This document shows, piece by piece, positions 6,993-15,862 of a stretch of 27,779 nucleotides of DNA (the first letter of the stretch is position 1; every line of letters starts with the position of its first letter). The position numbers and the translations under genes are program-made. The notes beneath the pieces were generated by a model, which saw only the letters and a program-made list of their open reading frames with translations, did not search any database and was not told the DNA's origin. Origin of the DNA: an uncultured Oscillospiraceae bacterium (GTDB lineage Bacteria; Bacillota; Clostridia; Oscillospirales; Ruminococcaceae); the NCBI GenBank assembly GCA_934454435.1, contig CAKSGA010000016.1:1-27779 (forward strand), given 5' to 3'.

Positions 6993-7658
6993 TTATTGCT
7001 GTTCCTCTTCGGTTTCCACCGGGTGCTCCTGCTGGTTCCTTGCCGCATAGGAAAGGGTCATCAGGCTGTCCGTCAGGTGGACGTTCTCCACGGCGACCTC
7101 CGGGTGATCGTAATGGATATCATAGTGCGAGAAGTTCCAGAACGCCTTTATCCCGAGCCCTATGAGGGTCTGCACCATTTCCTTTGCGCCGCTCTTCGGA
7201 ATGCACAGCACCGCCATCGTGGGGCAGTTCTCTGCGCAGAAATCCGCCAGACGGTTGGTGTGCATGATCTTTATGCCGGAGATCTCGATGTTCTCCAGAG
7301 AAATGTTGCTGTCGAATATCCCGGCGAGCTCATAGCCGTACTTTGCAAAGTCGATATGTACGGTGATCGCCCTGCCGAGGTTCCCGGCGCCGATAAGTAT
7401 CACCTTGTCGTGCTTGTCCAGCCCGAGGATATGACCTATCTCCCTGCGGAGCTCCGCCACGTTGTAGCCGTAGCCCTGCTGACCAAAACCGCCGAAACAG
7501 TTGAGGTCCTGCCGTATCTGCGAAGCGGTCAGCCGCATCTTTTCGGAAAGCTCCCTCGAAGAGATCTTCTGGATATCCTCCTTGAGAAGCTCCCCGAGGA
7601 AACGGTAATATCTCGGCAGTCTGCGTATTACTGAATTGGAAATGTTGCTCTTCTGCAT
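6993..7658 (-). CDS. rex: Redox-sensing transcriptional repressor Rex
   Basis: 221 aa. Rex is a homodimer that binds DNA when NAD+ is high and leaves it when NADH rises, so it derepresses fermentation and electron-sink genes. The N-terminal winged helix (about 8-75) includes SSRELSEKMRLTASQIRQDL and the following FGGFGQQGYGY segment. The Rossmann domain starts with LIGAGNLGRA (88-97), and the C-terminal domain-swap helix follows (SLMTLSYAARN). A Glu-rich tail ends the protein. A GGGAG site lies before the ATG. The gene is 43 nt after icd on the same strand, so it is probably the third gene of acn-icd-rex. A candidate Rex box overlaps the acn promoter, which would make the unit autoregulated. 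Confidence 0.96.
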   Translation of the reverse strand: MQKSNISNSVIRRLPRYYRFLGELLKEDIQKISSRELSEKMRLTASQIRQDLNCFGGFGQQGYGYNVAELRREIGHILGLDKHDKVILIGAGNLGRAITVHIDFAKYGYELAGIFDSNISLENIEISGIKIMHTNRLADFCAENCPTMAVLCIPKSGAKEMVQTLIGLGIKAFWNFSHYDIHYDHPEVAVENVHLTDSLMTLSYAARNQQEHPVETEEEQQ

Positions 7659-7701
7659 GGTGTGATCATCTCCCTGCCGTTCCCTGCTGTGAAGCCGCCG
7701 C

Positions 7702-8919
7702 TCAGCCCATCAGGACTGCCAGGCGGTCGTTTATCTCTGTCAGGAATGTTTCTGTATCTACCGGGCGCTTGTTCTCCAGCTTTGACATAGCGGCAAGGTT
7801 CTTGTCCATAACGCCGTCCTCCATGGTCTGGATAGAAGCCTTCTCCAGCTTGTCTGCGTAGTCGCACAGCGCCGGAATGTTATCCAGCTCGCCACGCTTG
7901 CGCAGTGCGCCGCTCCATGCGAAGATGGTAGCGATGGGGTTGGTGGAGGTCTTTTCGCCCTTGAGGTAATTGTAATAGTGACGTGTAACCGTGCCGTGCG
8001 CAGCCTCGTACTCGTAAACACCGTCCGGAGAAACCAGAACGGAGGTCATAAGTCCCAGGGAGCCGAACGCAGTAGCCAGCATATCGGACATAACATCGCC
8101 GTCGTAGTTCTTGCATGCCCAGATGAAGCCGCCCTCGGAGCGGATAACTCTTGCTATAACGTCATCAATGAGGGTGTAGAAATACTCGATTCCCGCCGCC
8201 GCGAACTTCTCCTTGTACTCGTTCTCATAGATCTCAGCGAAGATATCCTTGAAGCGGTGGTCGTAGGTCTTGGAGATGGTGTCCTTGGCTGCGAACCACA
8301 GGCTCTCCCTTGCGCCAAGGGCGTAGTTGAAGCATGCCCTTGCGAAGCTGGAGATGGACTTGTCCAGGTTGTGCACGCCCTGAACGACGCCGTCGCTGCT
8401 CTTGAAATCGTGAATGAGCGCACGGGTCTCGTTGCCGTCCTTGTCAGTGACTACCAGCTCGGCCTTGCTGCCCTGTGCCACCTTCATCTCGGTGTTCTTG
8501 TAGATGTCGCCGTATGCGTGACGTGCGATGGTGATGGGCTTCGTCCAGGTCGGGATATACGGAACTATGCCCTTGACCAGTATCGGCTTTCTGAACACGG
8601 TTCCGTCAAGGATTGCACGTATAGTGCCGTTCGGGGACTTCCACATCTCCTTGAGGTTGTACTCGGTCATGCGCTGTGCGTTCGGGGTGATGGTCGCACA
8701 CTTTACTGCAACGCCGTACTTCTTGGTGGCGTTTGCGGAGTCTATCGTTACCTGGTCGTTGGTCTCGTTTCTGTGAACAAGGCCCAGGTCGTAGTAGTCG
8801 GTCTTGAGGTCAACATAGGGGGTGATGAGGATATCCTTTATCATCTTCCAGATAATCCTGGTCATCTCGTCGCCGTCCATCTCGACCAGCGGAGTTGTCA
8901 TCTGAATTTTCTCAGCCAT
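7702..8919 (-). CDS. icd: NADP-dependent isocitrate dehydrogenase (homodimeric, eukaryote-like type)
   Basis: 405 aa. It oxidises and decarboxylates isocitrate to 2-oxoglutarate with NADP+. The sequence follows the eukaryotic-type (subfamily II) enzyme rather than the E. coli Icd type: the isocitrate-binding segment reads [20 protein letters not shown], and further signatures are GRHAYGD-like [19 protein letters not shown] and [16 protein letters not shown] followed by [12 protein letters not shown]. The length (about 400 aa) is typical. AGAAAGGAAA precedes the ATG. It lies 36 nt after acn and 43 nt before rex. With aconitase it forms the oxidative branch to 2-oxoglutarate, likely feeding glutamate synthesis and supplying NADPH for the fatty-acid cycle. 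No citrate synthase gene is in the window. Confidence 0.96.
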   Translation of the reverse strand: MAEKIQMTTPLVEMDGDEMTRIIWKMIKDILITPYVDLKTDYYDLGLVHRNETNDQVTIDSANATKKYGVAVKCATITPNAQRMTEYNLKEMWKSPNGTIRAILDGTVFRKPILVKGIVPYIPTWTKPITIARHAYGDIYKNTEMKVAQGSKAELVVTDKDGNETRALIHDFKSSDGVVQGVHNLDKSISSFARACFNYALGARESLWFAAKDTISKTYDHRFKDIFAEIYENEYKEKFAAAGIEYFYTLIDDVIARVIRSEGGFIWACKNYDGDVMSDMLATAFGSLGLMTSVLVSPDGVYEYEAAHGTVTRHYYNYLKGEKTSTNPIATIFAWSGALRKRGELDNIPALCDYADKLEKASIQTMEDGVMDKNLAAMSKLENKRPVDTETFLTEINDRLAVLMG

Positions 8920-8955
8920 TGTAGTTTCCTTTCTATACAGAAATGCAATTGCAAA

Positions 8956-10887
8956 TTACTTTCCGTTCCTGGTGAAGTTCAGCAGGCCGCCTGCGAGCAT
9001 CATGCCCTTTCCACGCTCGGACAGCTCGCACTTTACCTCGAAGCTGAAGCCCTTTGTCTTGTCCTCTACGATGATCTTTCCGCCGTTCTCAACGATGGAG
9101 CGGATATTTGCGATAAGCAGATCGTCGCCCTGCTCTACCCTGTCGTAGTCAGCCTCGTTCACGAACTCCAGCGGCAGAATGCCGTTGTTGATGAGGTTCT
9201 GGCGGTGAATTCTCGCAAAGCTCTTGCAGATGATTGCCTTTACGCCCAGGTACAGCGGAGCCAGCGCAGCGTGCTCTCTTGAAGAGCCCTGGCCGTAATT
9301 CGTGCCGCCGACGATTATGCTGGTGCCGGCTTCCTTTGCTCTCTTCGGAAAAGTTTCGTCGCATACGGTGAAGCAGTACTCGGAGATTGCCGGGATATTG
9401 GAGCGCAGCGGGAGTATCTTGGCACCGGCGGGCATGATATGGTCGGTGGTGATGTTGTCGCCGACCTTGAGGGTCACGCCGGACTCGATATTCTCAGCCA
9501 GCGGCTTGTTTACCGGGAACGGCTTGATGTTCGGGCCACGGAGTATCTCAACGGAGGGAGCCTCCTCAACGGAAGCCGGGGGAACTACCATGTTATCGTT
9601 GATGATGAACTTCTCTGGCATTACATAAGCGGGCATATCGCCGCAGGTGCGGGGATCCGTGAACACGCCGGTGAGCGCAGAAGCCGCAGCGGTCTCCGGG
9701 GAAACGAGGTAGATCTGTGCGTCCTTGGTACCGCTTCTTCCGAGGAAGTTACGGTTGAACGTACGCAGGGAGATACCCTTGCTGTTCGGGGACTGTCCCA
9801 TACCGATGCAGGGGCCGCAGGCACTCTCGAGAATTCTTGCGCCGGCAGCGATGAGGATAGCCAGGGTGCCGTCCTCGGCGATCTGGTTGAACACCTGCTT
9901 GGAGCCGGGGGCGATGGCAAGGCTCACGTCCGGGTGAACGGTCTTGCCCTTTAAGATGTGAGCGACCTTGCGCATATCCTGGAGAGAGGAATTGGTGCAG
10001 GAGCCGATACATACCTGGTCGATCTTGATCCTGCCGATCTCCTCAACGGTCTTTACGTTGTCCGGGCTGTGAGGACAAGCGGCAAGCGGAACCAGCTTTC
10101 CAAGGTCTATATTGACTTCCTCGTCGTAAACTGCGTCGGGATCAGCGGAGAGCGGAACGTAGTCCTCCTCCCTGCCCTGCGCCCTGAGGAACTGAAGGGT
10201 GGTTTCGTCAGACGGGAATATAGATGTTGTGGCGCCGAGCTCTGCACCCATGTTGGTGATAGTTGCACGCTCAGGAACGGAAAGACTCTTCACGCCATCG
10301 CCGGTGTACTCCATCACCTTGCCAACGCCGCCCTTTACGGAGAGCTGACGGAGGACTTCCAGGATAACGTCCTTTGCGGAGACCCAGTCGTTCAGCTTGC
10401 CGGTGAGGTTTATTCTGACTACCTTCGGCATGGTTATGTAGTAAGCGCCGCCGCCCATTGCCACTGCAACGTCAAGTCCGCCTGCGCCCATTGCCAGCAT
10501 GCCTATTCCGCCGCCGGTGGGTGTGTGGCTGTCGGAGCCGATAAGGGTCTTGCCGGGCTTGCCGAAGCGCTCGAGATGTACCTGGTGGCAGATACCGTTG
10601 CCGGGACGTGAGAACCAGATACCGTGCTTCTTTGCCACAGAGCCAATGAATCGGTGGTCATCGGCGTTCTCAAAGCCGCTCTGAAGTGTGTTGTGGTCGA
10701 TATAGGCAACGGAACGCTCAGTCTTAACTCTGTCAACGCCCATGGCCTCGAACTGTAAATACGCCATCGTACCGGTGGCGTCCTGGGTCAGGGTCTGGTC
10801 GATCTTTAATCCGATCTCGGTGCCCTTTACCATCTCGCCGTCGATGATGTGCGCCTTGATGATCTTTTCAGTCAGTGTAAGTCCCAT
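8956..10887 (-). CDS. acn: Aconitate hydratase, short (Aquifex-like) type
   Basis: 643 aa. It converts citrate to isocitrate using a [4Fe-4S] cluster. The cluster cysteines are Cys297 in CIGSCTNSS and Cys357/Cys360 in SACGPCIGMGQ. The C-terminal swivel domain has GTNYGQGSSREHAA and FARIHRQNLINNGILP. At about 640 aa it is shorter than the roughly 890-aa AcnA/AcnB enzymes and fits the compact type described from Aquifex and found in anaerobes. The ATG at 10887 is chosen for its AAGGAG site; a reading from 10935 would begin within about 10 nt of the predicted transcript start. The 57-nt leader holds a small GC-rich stem (10916-10932). First gene of acn-icd-rex. Confidence 0.95.
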   Translation of the reverse strand: MGLTLTEKIIKAHIIDGEMVKGTEIGLKIDQTLTQDATGTMAYLQFEAMGVDRVKTERSVAYIDHNTLQSGFENADDHRFIGSVAKKHGIWFSRPGNGICHQVHLERFGKPGKTLIGSDSHTPTGGGIGMLAMGAGGLDVAVAMGGGAYYITMPKVVRINLTGKLNDWVSAKDVILEVLRQLSVKGGVGKVMEYTGDGVKSLSVPERATITNMGAELGATTSIFPSDETTLQFLRAQGREEDYVPLSADPDAVYDEEVNIDLGKLVPLAACPHSPDNVKTVEEIGRIKIDQVCIGSCTNSSLQDMRKVAHILKGKTVHPDVSLAIAPGSKQVFNQIAEDGTLAILIAAGARILESACGPCIGMGQSPNSKGISLRTFNRNFLGRSGTKDAQIYLVSPETAAASALTGVFTDPRTCGDMPAYVMPEKFIINDNMVVPPASVEEAPSVEILRGPNIKPFPVNKPLAENIESGVTLKVGDNITTDHIMPAGAKILPLRSNIPAISEYCFTVCDETFPKRAKEAGTSIIVGGTNYGQGSSREHAALAPLYLGVKAIICKSFARIHRQNLINNGILPLEFVNEADYDRVEQGDDLLIANIRSIVENGGKIIVEDKTKGFSFEVKCELSERGKGMMLAGGLLNFTRNGK

Positions 10888-10950
10888 TTCTTTGCTCCTT
10901 AGTTTCAAGTTTTCCCCGGGACGCTGCCCCGGCATGCATATACACTATAT

Positions 10951-10979
10951 ATTATATACTACTTTTCCCGTTCTGTCAA
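10951..10979 (-). promoter_or_regulatory. Promoter of acn-icd-rex
   Basis: Perfect consensus boxes: TTGACA (10979-10974) and TATAAT (10956-10951) with a 17-bp spacer. This should be a strong promoter unless repressed, and the -35 box lies inside a candidate Rex site. Confidence 0.88.
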
Positions 10980-10990
10980 GAAATTCACAA
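10973..10990 (-). promoter_or_regulatory. Candidate Rex operator over the acn -35 box
   Basis: The minus strand reads TTGTGAATTTCTTGACAG. Aligned to the clostridial Rex pattern TTGTTAA-N4-TTAACAA, the left arm matches at 6 of 7 positions and the right arm at 5 of 7, with the exact 4-nt spacing. It covers the -35 hexamer of the operon that carries rex itself. The match is seen in the sequence; binding is inferred. Confidence 0.55.
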
Positions 10991-11020
10991 TACTTTTTGC
11001 AGGGCTTCACGAAAAAAGGT

Positions 11021-12373
11021 TCATTTTTCTCCGAGCAGCCTCCTGCGGTCCCTCAATATGTAGTATATCGTCCCGGCGGCATCCGCCAGGAACCACCCTA
11101 TCGGAATGGATATCCAGATACCGAACACGCCTATCTCCGGCACGGAGGAAAGCAGGTTCGCAAGAACTACCCTCGTTCCCAGCGAGATGACAGTCAGCAC
11201 AACGGACATGAACGGCTTATTGACCGCCCGGTAATAGCCGTACAGCATGAACAGTATCCCGATACCGATATAGCAGGCGCCCTCGGTGCGCAGGTACTCT
11301 GCGCCGACTTTCACGGTCCGCATGTCGGAGCCCTCCACGAAGAACTCCATCAGCGGCTGCGCAAGCACGCAGACCGCCACGCTCACCGCCATGCAGAACA
11401 GCGCCGTGCTGACCAGGGTCTGGCGTATCCCGCTGCGTATTCTCTCCGGCTTTGAAGCGCCGTAGTTCTGTGCCACGAACACCGAGAACGCATTTCCGAG
11501 GTCCTGCACCGGCATGTAGGCGATAGTGTCTATCTTTACCGCCACGGCGAACGCCGCCATGACTACAGCCCCGAAGCTGTTCACCACTGCCTGCACCATC
11601 AGTATGCCAAGGTTCATGACCGACTGCTGCAGGCAGGTCAGCCCGGAGAGCGACAGAATGCTGCGGAAGCGCTCCCTGTCCCAGTGCATGTCCTCCCGGC
11701 GGGGGCAGAACTCCCGGCAGGAAGCCAGGAAGTACGCCGTCAGCCCCAGTGCGGACGCATACTGTGCGATCACCGTAGCCGCCGCAGCACCTGCGATCCC
11801 CCAGCCTAGGGGTATCACGAACAGCAGATCGAGCCCGATATTCAGCACCACTGAAACTCCCAGGAACACCAGCGGCACCACTGAATTCCCGACGCTCCTG
11901 AGCAGATTGGACACGAAATTGTACACCGCCGTTGCAAAGAACCCGATGAACACCCACGCAAGGTAAGTGTGCATGTCCGCCCTTACCTCCTCCGGGACCT
12001 TGAGCAGCACTATGACCGGGTCGAGCACCGCATAGAACGCCCCGGTGAGCACCAGTGCCACGCCGCCTATAAGCACCGCCGACATGAACACGCCGCTGCG
12101 TATCGCCGCATTGTCCCGCCTGCCGAACGCCATCGAAACATACGACCCCGTTCCCAGCGACAGACCTATCACCACCGAGGTCAGGAACGTCAGCAGCGTA
12201 TAGGACGAGCCCACCGCCGCCAGGGCGCCGTCCCCGATGTATTTCCCTACCACCCAGGTATCCGCAAGGTTGTATAGCTGCTGAAGGACGTTCCCCAGCA
12301 TCAGCGGCACTGCGAACGCCCACAGACCGCCGGTTATGCTCACCGTGGTCAGGTCATGCCTTTTTGTTATCAA
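11021..12373 (-). CDS. MATE-family efflux transporter (second copy type)
   Basis: 450 aa, twelve hydrophobic helices in two halves. Family features are FAVPLMLGNVLQQLYNLADTW at helix 1, GLSLGTGSYVSMAFGRRD after helix 2, and AFSVFVAQNYGASKPERI at the start of the second half. It is only distantly similar to the MATE protein at 2452-3831. The start is put at the TTG at 12373, with GAGG six bases before it. A longer reading from a TTG at 12418 would run through the rho-independent terminator of acpP (12401-12424), which is strong evidence against it. No clear promoter lies between that terminator and the start, so expression may come from read-through or from a weak promoter inside the 3' end of acpP. 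The substrate is unknown. Confidence 0.9.
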   Translation of the reverse strand: MITKRHDLTTVSITGGLWAFAVPLMLGNVLQQLYNLADTWVVGKYIGDGALAAVGSSYTLLTFLTSVVIGLSLGTGSYVSMAFGRRDNAAIRSGVFMSAVLIGGVALVLTGAFYAVLDPVIVLLKVPEEVRADMHTYLAWVFIGFFATAVYNFVSNLLRSVGNSVVPLVFLGVSVVLNIGLDLLFVIPLGWGIAGAAAATVIAQYASALGLTAYFLASCREFCPRREDMHWDRERFRSILSLSGLTCLQQSVMNLGILMVQAVVNSFGAVVMAAFAVAVKIDTIAYMPVQDLGNAFSVFVAQNYGASKPERIRSGIRQTLVSTALFCMAVSVAVCVLAQPLMEFFVEGSDMRTVKVGAEYLRTEGACYIGIGILFMLYGYYRAVNKPFMSVVLTVISLGTRVVLANLLSSVPEIGVFGIWISIPIGWFLADAAGTIYYILRDRRRLLGEK

Positions 12374-12396
12374 TATCTCCCTCTTCCCCGGCAAAC

Positions 12397-12424
12397 AAAA
12401 ATCCCACTGCGGCCGCAATGGGAT
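12397..12424 (-). terminator. Rho-independent terminator of the fab/acc/acpP operon
   Basis: On the minus strand the arms ATCCCATTGCGG and CCGCAGTGGGAT form a 12-bp near-perfect stem around a GC-rich core, followed at once by TTTTTGTTTG. It lies 28 nt after the acpP stop. This is the clearest terminator in the window. Confidence 0.92.
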
Positions 12425-12452
12425 AATTTGTATGATGATCTCGCCAAAGCAA

Positions 12453-12680
12453 TTACTGCTTATCCTCGATGAACTTTACGATGTCGCCAACGGTCTTGAT
12501 GTTCTCTACCTGATCCTCGGGGATCTCAACGTCGAACTCGTCCTCAAGAGCCATTACCAGATCTACTACGTCCAGGGAGTCAGCGCCCAGGTCGTCCTGA
12601 ATGTTGGAAGCCTCAGTGATGTCGTCAGCCTTGACGTCGAGCTGCTCAGCGATAAGCTCCTTAACCTTGTCAAATACCAT
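12453..12680 (-). CDS. acpP: Acyl carrier protein
   Basis: 75 aa, highly acidic, the standard length. It carries the growing fatty acyl chain on a phosphopantetheine arm attached to Ser35 in the invariant GADSLD motif. GGAGGG lies before the ATG. It is the last gene of the fab/acc cluster, with its own promoter 55 nt upstream and a strong terminator downstream. Extra output for the carrier protein relative to the enzymes is therefore likely. Confidence 0.98.
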   Translation of the reverse strand: MVFDKVKELIAEQLDVKADDITEASNIQDDLGADSLDVVDLVMALEDEFDVEIPEDQVENIKTVGDIVKFIEDKQ

Positions 12681-12734
12681 TTGTGTAACCCTCCAATTAA
12701 TGTTATAGTCCCTTCCGGAAACATTTCATGATAT

Positions 12735-12763
12735 ATTATATAACATACAACGCAAATAATCAA
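12735..12763 (-). promoter_or_regulatory. Internal promoter for acpP
   Basis: TTGATT (12763-12758) and TATAAT (12740-12735) with a 17-bp spacer lie in the 122-nt gap between accA and acpP. No terminator is visible after accA, so acpP can be made both from this promoter and by read-through from the upstream operon. Confidence 0.75.
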
Positions 12764-12802
12764 GCCCCGTATGAAATATTTTGCAAAGAATTTTCTACAA
12801 AT

Positions 12803-13606
12803 TTATTCAGTAAACATGCCGATTTTTCTAAATTTCGCATAACGGCTCTCAAGAAGCTGCTGTATGTCTGCCTTTTTAAGACGGAACACTGCGTCCACCA
12901 GGTACTCGTAGATGTTGTCGGCGGTCTGCTCCTTGCTCATGTGGGCGCCGCCGGTGGGCTCTGCGATTATCTTGTCGCATACGCCGAAGTTCATCAGGTC
13001 CTCTGCGGTGATCTTCAGCACCTCACAGGCTTCCTTCTCCTTGGTCCCGTCTTTCCAGAGTATGGAAGCGGCACCCCTCGGGCTTATTACCGAATACAGC
13101 GCATTCTCCAGCATTGCCAGCTCATCGCAGACTGCGAGCGCCAGTGCTCCGCCGGAGCCGCCCTCGCCCAGGACCACCGATATCACCGGGGTTTTGAGGG
13201 TCATGAACTCGTACAGGTTGCGTGCTATCGCCTCGCCCTGGCCACGCTGCTCCGCCTCCACTCCGCAGAATGCACCGGGAGTGTCCACCAGGCAGATGAC
13301 CGGTCTGTGGAACTTCTCCGCCTGCTTCGCCAGGCGAAGAGCCTTGCGGTAGCCCTCCGGGTGCGGCATTGAGAAGTTGGAGTGCTTGTTCTCTTCAAGG
13401 TTCCTGCCCTTTACCTGTGCTATGACCGTCACCGGCGTGTCGCTCAGGTAGCCTATGCCGCCGATTATCGCAGCATCGTCCCCGAACAGTCTGTCCCCGT
13501 GGAACTCCATGAACCGGGTGAACATCGCCGGGATATAGTCATTCACAGTGGGTCTGTCCTTGTGACGGATAAGCTCCAGTCTTTCGCAGGCTGTTAAATT
13601 ACTCAT
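12803..13606 (-). CDS. accA: Acetyl-CoA carboxylase carboxyltransferase, alpha subunit
   Basis: 267 aa. With AccD it transfers the carboxyl group from carboxybiotin on AccB to acetyl-CoA, making malonyl-CoA. The crotonase-fold core shows DTPGAFCGVEAEQRGQGEAIA, then GEGGSGGALALAVCD and VISPRGAASILWKD, all typical of AccA. It is shorter at the N-terminus than the roughly 319-aa E. coli protein, as in many clostridia. The ATG overlaps the accD stop (ATGA at 13606-13603), so the two subunits are probably made in equal amounts. A 122-nt gap with a promoter follows before acpP. Confidence 0.96.
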   Translation of the reverse strand: MSNLTACERLELIRHKDRPTVNDYIPAMFTRFMEFHGDRLFGDDAAIIGGIGYLSDTPVTVIAQVKGRNLEENKHSNFSMPHPEGYRKALRLAKQAEKFHRPVICLVDTPGAFCGVEAEQRGQGEAIARNLYEFMTLKTPVISVVLGEGGSGGALALAVCDELAMLENALYSVISPRGAASILWKDGTKEKEACEVLKITAEDLMNFGVCDKIIAEPTGGAHMSKEQTADNIYEYLVDAVFRLKKADIQQLLESRYAKFRKIGMFTE

Positions 13607-14490
13607 CTTCTGTAAGCCTCCTTCGGGAAGCCGTGCAGCTTCAGGATATTTGAAATGCGCTTCCTCATCATGCCACGCTCGACTATCATATCAACAAAGC
13701 CGCATTCCTGCTGGAACTCCGCCGACTGGAAGTCATCGGGCAGGCGCTGGCGTATCGTGTCCTGAATGACACGTCTGCCTGCGAAGCCTATAAGTACCTT
13801 CGGCTCGGCAAGGATAATGTCGCCAAGGCTCGCAAATGAAGCGGTGACGCCGCCCGTGGTCGGGTCGGTCATTACTGAGATGTACAGCCCGCCGGCGTCA
13901 CTGTGGCGCTTGACTGCGCCGCTGGTCTTTGCCATCTGCATGAGGGAGATGATACCCTCCTGCATTCTCGCACCGCCGGAAGCCGTGAACATCACCACCG
14001 GGAGCCCGTGCTCCGTTGCGTACTCGAACGCCCTTGCGATCTTCTCACCCACAACGCTGCCCATGCTCGCCATGAAGAAGTGGGAATCCATTATGCCGAT
14101 GACCGTGCGGTAGCCACGGATAGTGCACACGCCGGTCTTAATTGCATCGTTCATGTCGCACTGCTGCTGCAGCTTTGCGACCTTGTCCTCGTACTTCGGG
14201 AACCCGATGGGGTTCAGCGGCTTCATGCCAGCATCGAGCTCAACGAAGCTGTCCTTGTCTGCGGTGAGCTCCAGACGCTCCTGCCAGGTAAGGCGTGCGT
14301 GGTAGTTGCACTTCGGGCAGACCTTCATCGCAGCGGTGAACTCACGGTTGTACACAACAGCGCCGCACCTCGGGCACTTGAACAGCAGGTCCTGGGGTAT
14401 CTCAACGTCGCCCTCAGGTCCTGCGGGAGCCGCCGGCTGGTCAGCTACAAAGCGCTCCTTGACGATTTTGAACAGATCCTCTATAGCCAT
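13603..14490 (-). CDS. accD: Acetyl-CoA carboxylase carboxyltransferase, beta subunit
   Basis: 295 aa. It is the partner of AccA in the carboxyltransferase heterotetramer. A four-cysteine zinc ribbon is present (Cys39, Cys42, Cys58, Cys61: CPRC and CPKC), followed by the crotonase-like domain with FTASGGARMQEGIISLMQMAKT and the TGGVTASFASLGD segment. The N-terminal extension before the zinc ribbon (about 13-33) is Pro/Ala-rich. It begins 5 nt after the accC stop, with GGGGGAG inside the end of accC, and its TGA overlaps the accA start. Confidence 0.96.
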   Translation of the reverse strand: MAIEDLFKIVKERFVADQPAAPAGPEGDVEIPQDLLFKCPRCGAVVYNREFTAAMKVCPKCNYHARLTWQERLELTADKDSFVELDAGMKPLNPIGFPKYEDKVAKLQQQCDMNDAIKTGVCTIRGYRTVIGIMDSHFFMASMGSVVGEKIARAFEYATEHGLPVVMFTASGGARMQEGIISLMQMAKTSGAVKRHSDAGGLYISVMTDPTTGGVTASFASLGDIILAEPKVLIGFAGRRVIQDTIRQRLPDDFQSAEFQQECGFVDMIVERGMMRKRISNILKLHGFPKEAYRR

Positions 14491-14495
14491 TCAGC

Positions 14496-15845
14496 TCACT
14501 CCCCCATAACGTTCTTGCGGTTAAGGAAACCTATGTCGAAATTGCCCGCCTCGAAATCCTCGTCCTTCAGCAGACAAAGCTGGAAATCAATGTTCGTTTC
14601 AACGCCCTCTATGATGAACTCAGAAAGAGCCACACGCATCTTCTTTATCGCTTCCTCACGTGTGGGGGCCTTCACCAGAAGCTTCGCTATCATGCTGTCG
14701 TAGTATGGCGGAATGGTATACCCCGCATAAACGGCGCTGTCTATTCGCACGCCGAACCCTCCCGGTGTGTGCAGCGACTTTATCGTGCCTGGGCAGGGAC
14801 GGAAATTATGTCTGGGATCCTCAGCGTTGATGCGGCACTCAATGGCGTGACCGGTAAGCTGAACGTCCTCCTGCGTGAAGCCGAGCTCCTCCCCCGCAGC
14901 GACCTTTATCTGCGCCTTAACGAGGTCTATCCCGGTCACGAGCTCCGTTACCGGGTGCTCTACCTGGATACGGGTGTTCATCTCCATGAAGTAGAAGTTC
15001 CTGTCCCTGTCCACCAGGAACTCTATCGTTCCGGCGTTCTGGTAGCCGCTGACCTTTGCCGCAGCCACCGCAGCTGAGCCCATCTTCTGGCGGAGCTCCG
15101 GCGTCATGATGGGGCTGGGGCTCTCCTCAAGCACCTTCTGGTTGTGCCGCTGGAGCGAACACTCACGCTCGCCCAGATGTACCACGTTGCCGTGATTGTC
15201 GGCAAGAAGCTGTATCTCCACATGACGGGGGTCCACGATGAACTTCTCGATGTACACGTCCCCGTTGCCAAAGCATGCGAGAGCCTCCTGCTGGGCTGCG
15301 ATGTACTGCGCTTCGAGATGCTCCTCGCTCTCCGCAAGGCGGATACCTCTTCCGCCGCCGCCGGCGGTCGCCTTAATCATTACGGGGTAGCCTATCCCGG
15401 CGGCTACCTTACGTGCTTCCTCGATGGTGGGCACTATGCCGTCAGAGCCCGGTACCACCGGCACTCCCGCAGATATCATGGTCTGCTTGGCGGAAGCCTT
15501 GTCGCCCATGGCGTCCATGACCTCCGGCGAAGGTCCTATAAAGGTTATGCCGCAGGTCCTGCACAGACGTGCGAAGTCCGCATTCTCGGAGAGAAAGCCG
15601 AACCCCGGGTGTATCGCCTGGGCATGAGTTATCTCACACGCTGCGATGATCGCCTTTGTATTCAGGTAGCTGTCCTTTGAAGCCGCCGGACCTATGCACA
15701 CGGCTTCATCAGCTATCTGGGCATGCAGTGCGGAACGGTCAGCCTCGGAATAGACCGCAACGGTCTTTATGCCCATCTCACGGCAGGCACGCATTATTCT
15801 GATGGCTATCTCGCCCCGGTTGGCAATAAGTATCTTGTTAAACAT
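14496..15845 (-). CDS. accC: Biotin carboxylase
   Basis: 449 aa, the normal length. It uses ATP and bicarbonate to carboxylate the biotin on AccB. The sequence shows the N-terminal [12 protein letters not shown] segment, the ATP-grasp glycine loop [13 protein letters not shown] (about 159-171), and the catalytic stretch [18 protein letters not shown]. The C-terminal substrate segment [17 protein letters not shown] is also present. GGAG precedes the ATG, and the gene lies 17 nt after fabZ and 5 nt before accD. No fused carrier domain is present, so the enzyme depends on the separate AccB. Confidence 0.97.
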   Translation of the reverse strand: MFNKILIANRGEIAIRIMRACREMGIKTVAVYSEADRSALHAQIADEAVCIGPAASKDSYLNTKAIIAACEITHAQAIHPGFGFLSENADFARLCRTCGITFIGPSPEVMDAMGDKASAKQTMISAGVPVVPGSDGIVPTIEEARKVAAGIGYPVMIKATAGGGGRGIRLAESEEHLEAQYIAAQQEALACFGNGDVYIEKFIVDPRHVEIQLLADNHGNVVHLGERECSLQRHNQKVLEESPSPIMTPELRQKMGSAAVAAAKVSGYQNAGTIEFLVDRDRNFYFMEMNTRIQVEHPVTELVTGIDLVKAQIKVAAGEELGFTQEDVQLTGHAIECRINAEDPRHNFRPCPGTIKSLHTPGGFGVRIDSAVYAGYTIPPYYDSMIAKLLVKAPTREEAIKKMRVALSEFIIEGVETNIDFQLCLLKDEDFEAGNFDIGFLNRKNVMGE

Positions 15846-15862
15846 TCTGTCAGCTCCAGATT

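Noticed and set aside
6489..7634. Plus-strand open frame of 381 codons opposite merR and rex
   Set aside because: Antisense to two well-supported regulators, with no family resemblance and no start signal.
7978..9282. Long plus-strand open frame (434 codons) opposite icd and the end of acn
   Set aside because: It lies fully antisense to two clear enzyme genes, lacks a ribosome site and shows no domain; it arises from the high-GC third positions of the real genes.
10888..10944. Possible riboswitch or iron-responsive structure in the acn leader
   Set aside because: The leader is only about 57 nt and holds one 5-bp GC stem with a 7-nt loop; nothing resembles a known riboswitch core or an iron-responsive element.
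11217..12323. Second minus-strand frame (368 codons) inside the MATE gene at 11021-12373
   Set aside because: Arginine- and glycine-rich translation without membrane helices; the MATE frame is unmistakable.
12741..12765. FabT-like site (TTGATTAT) at the acpP promoter
   Set aside because: Only the left half resembles the known pattern; the rest reads TTGCG rather than the inverted half, and no fabT gene is near.
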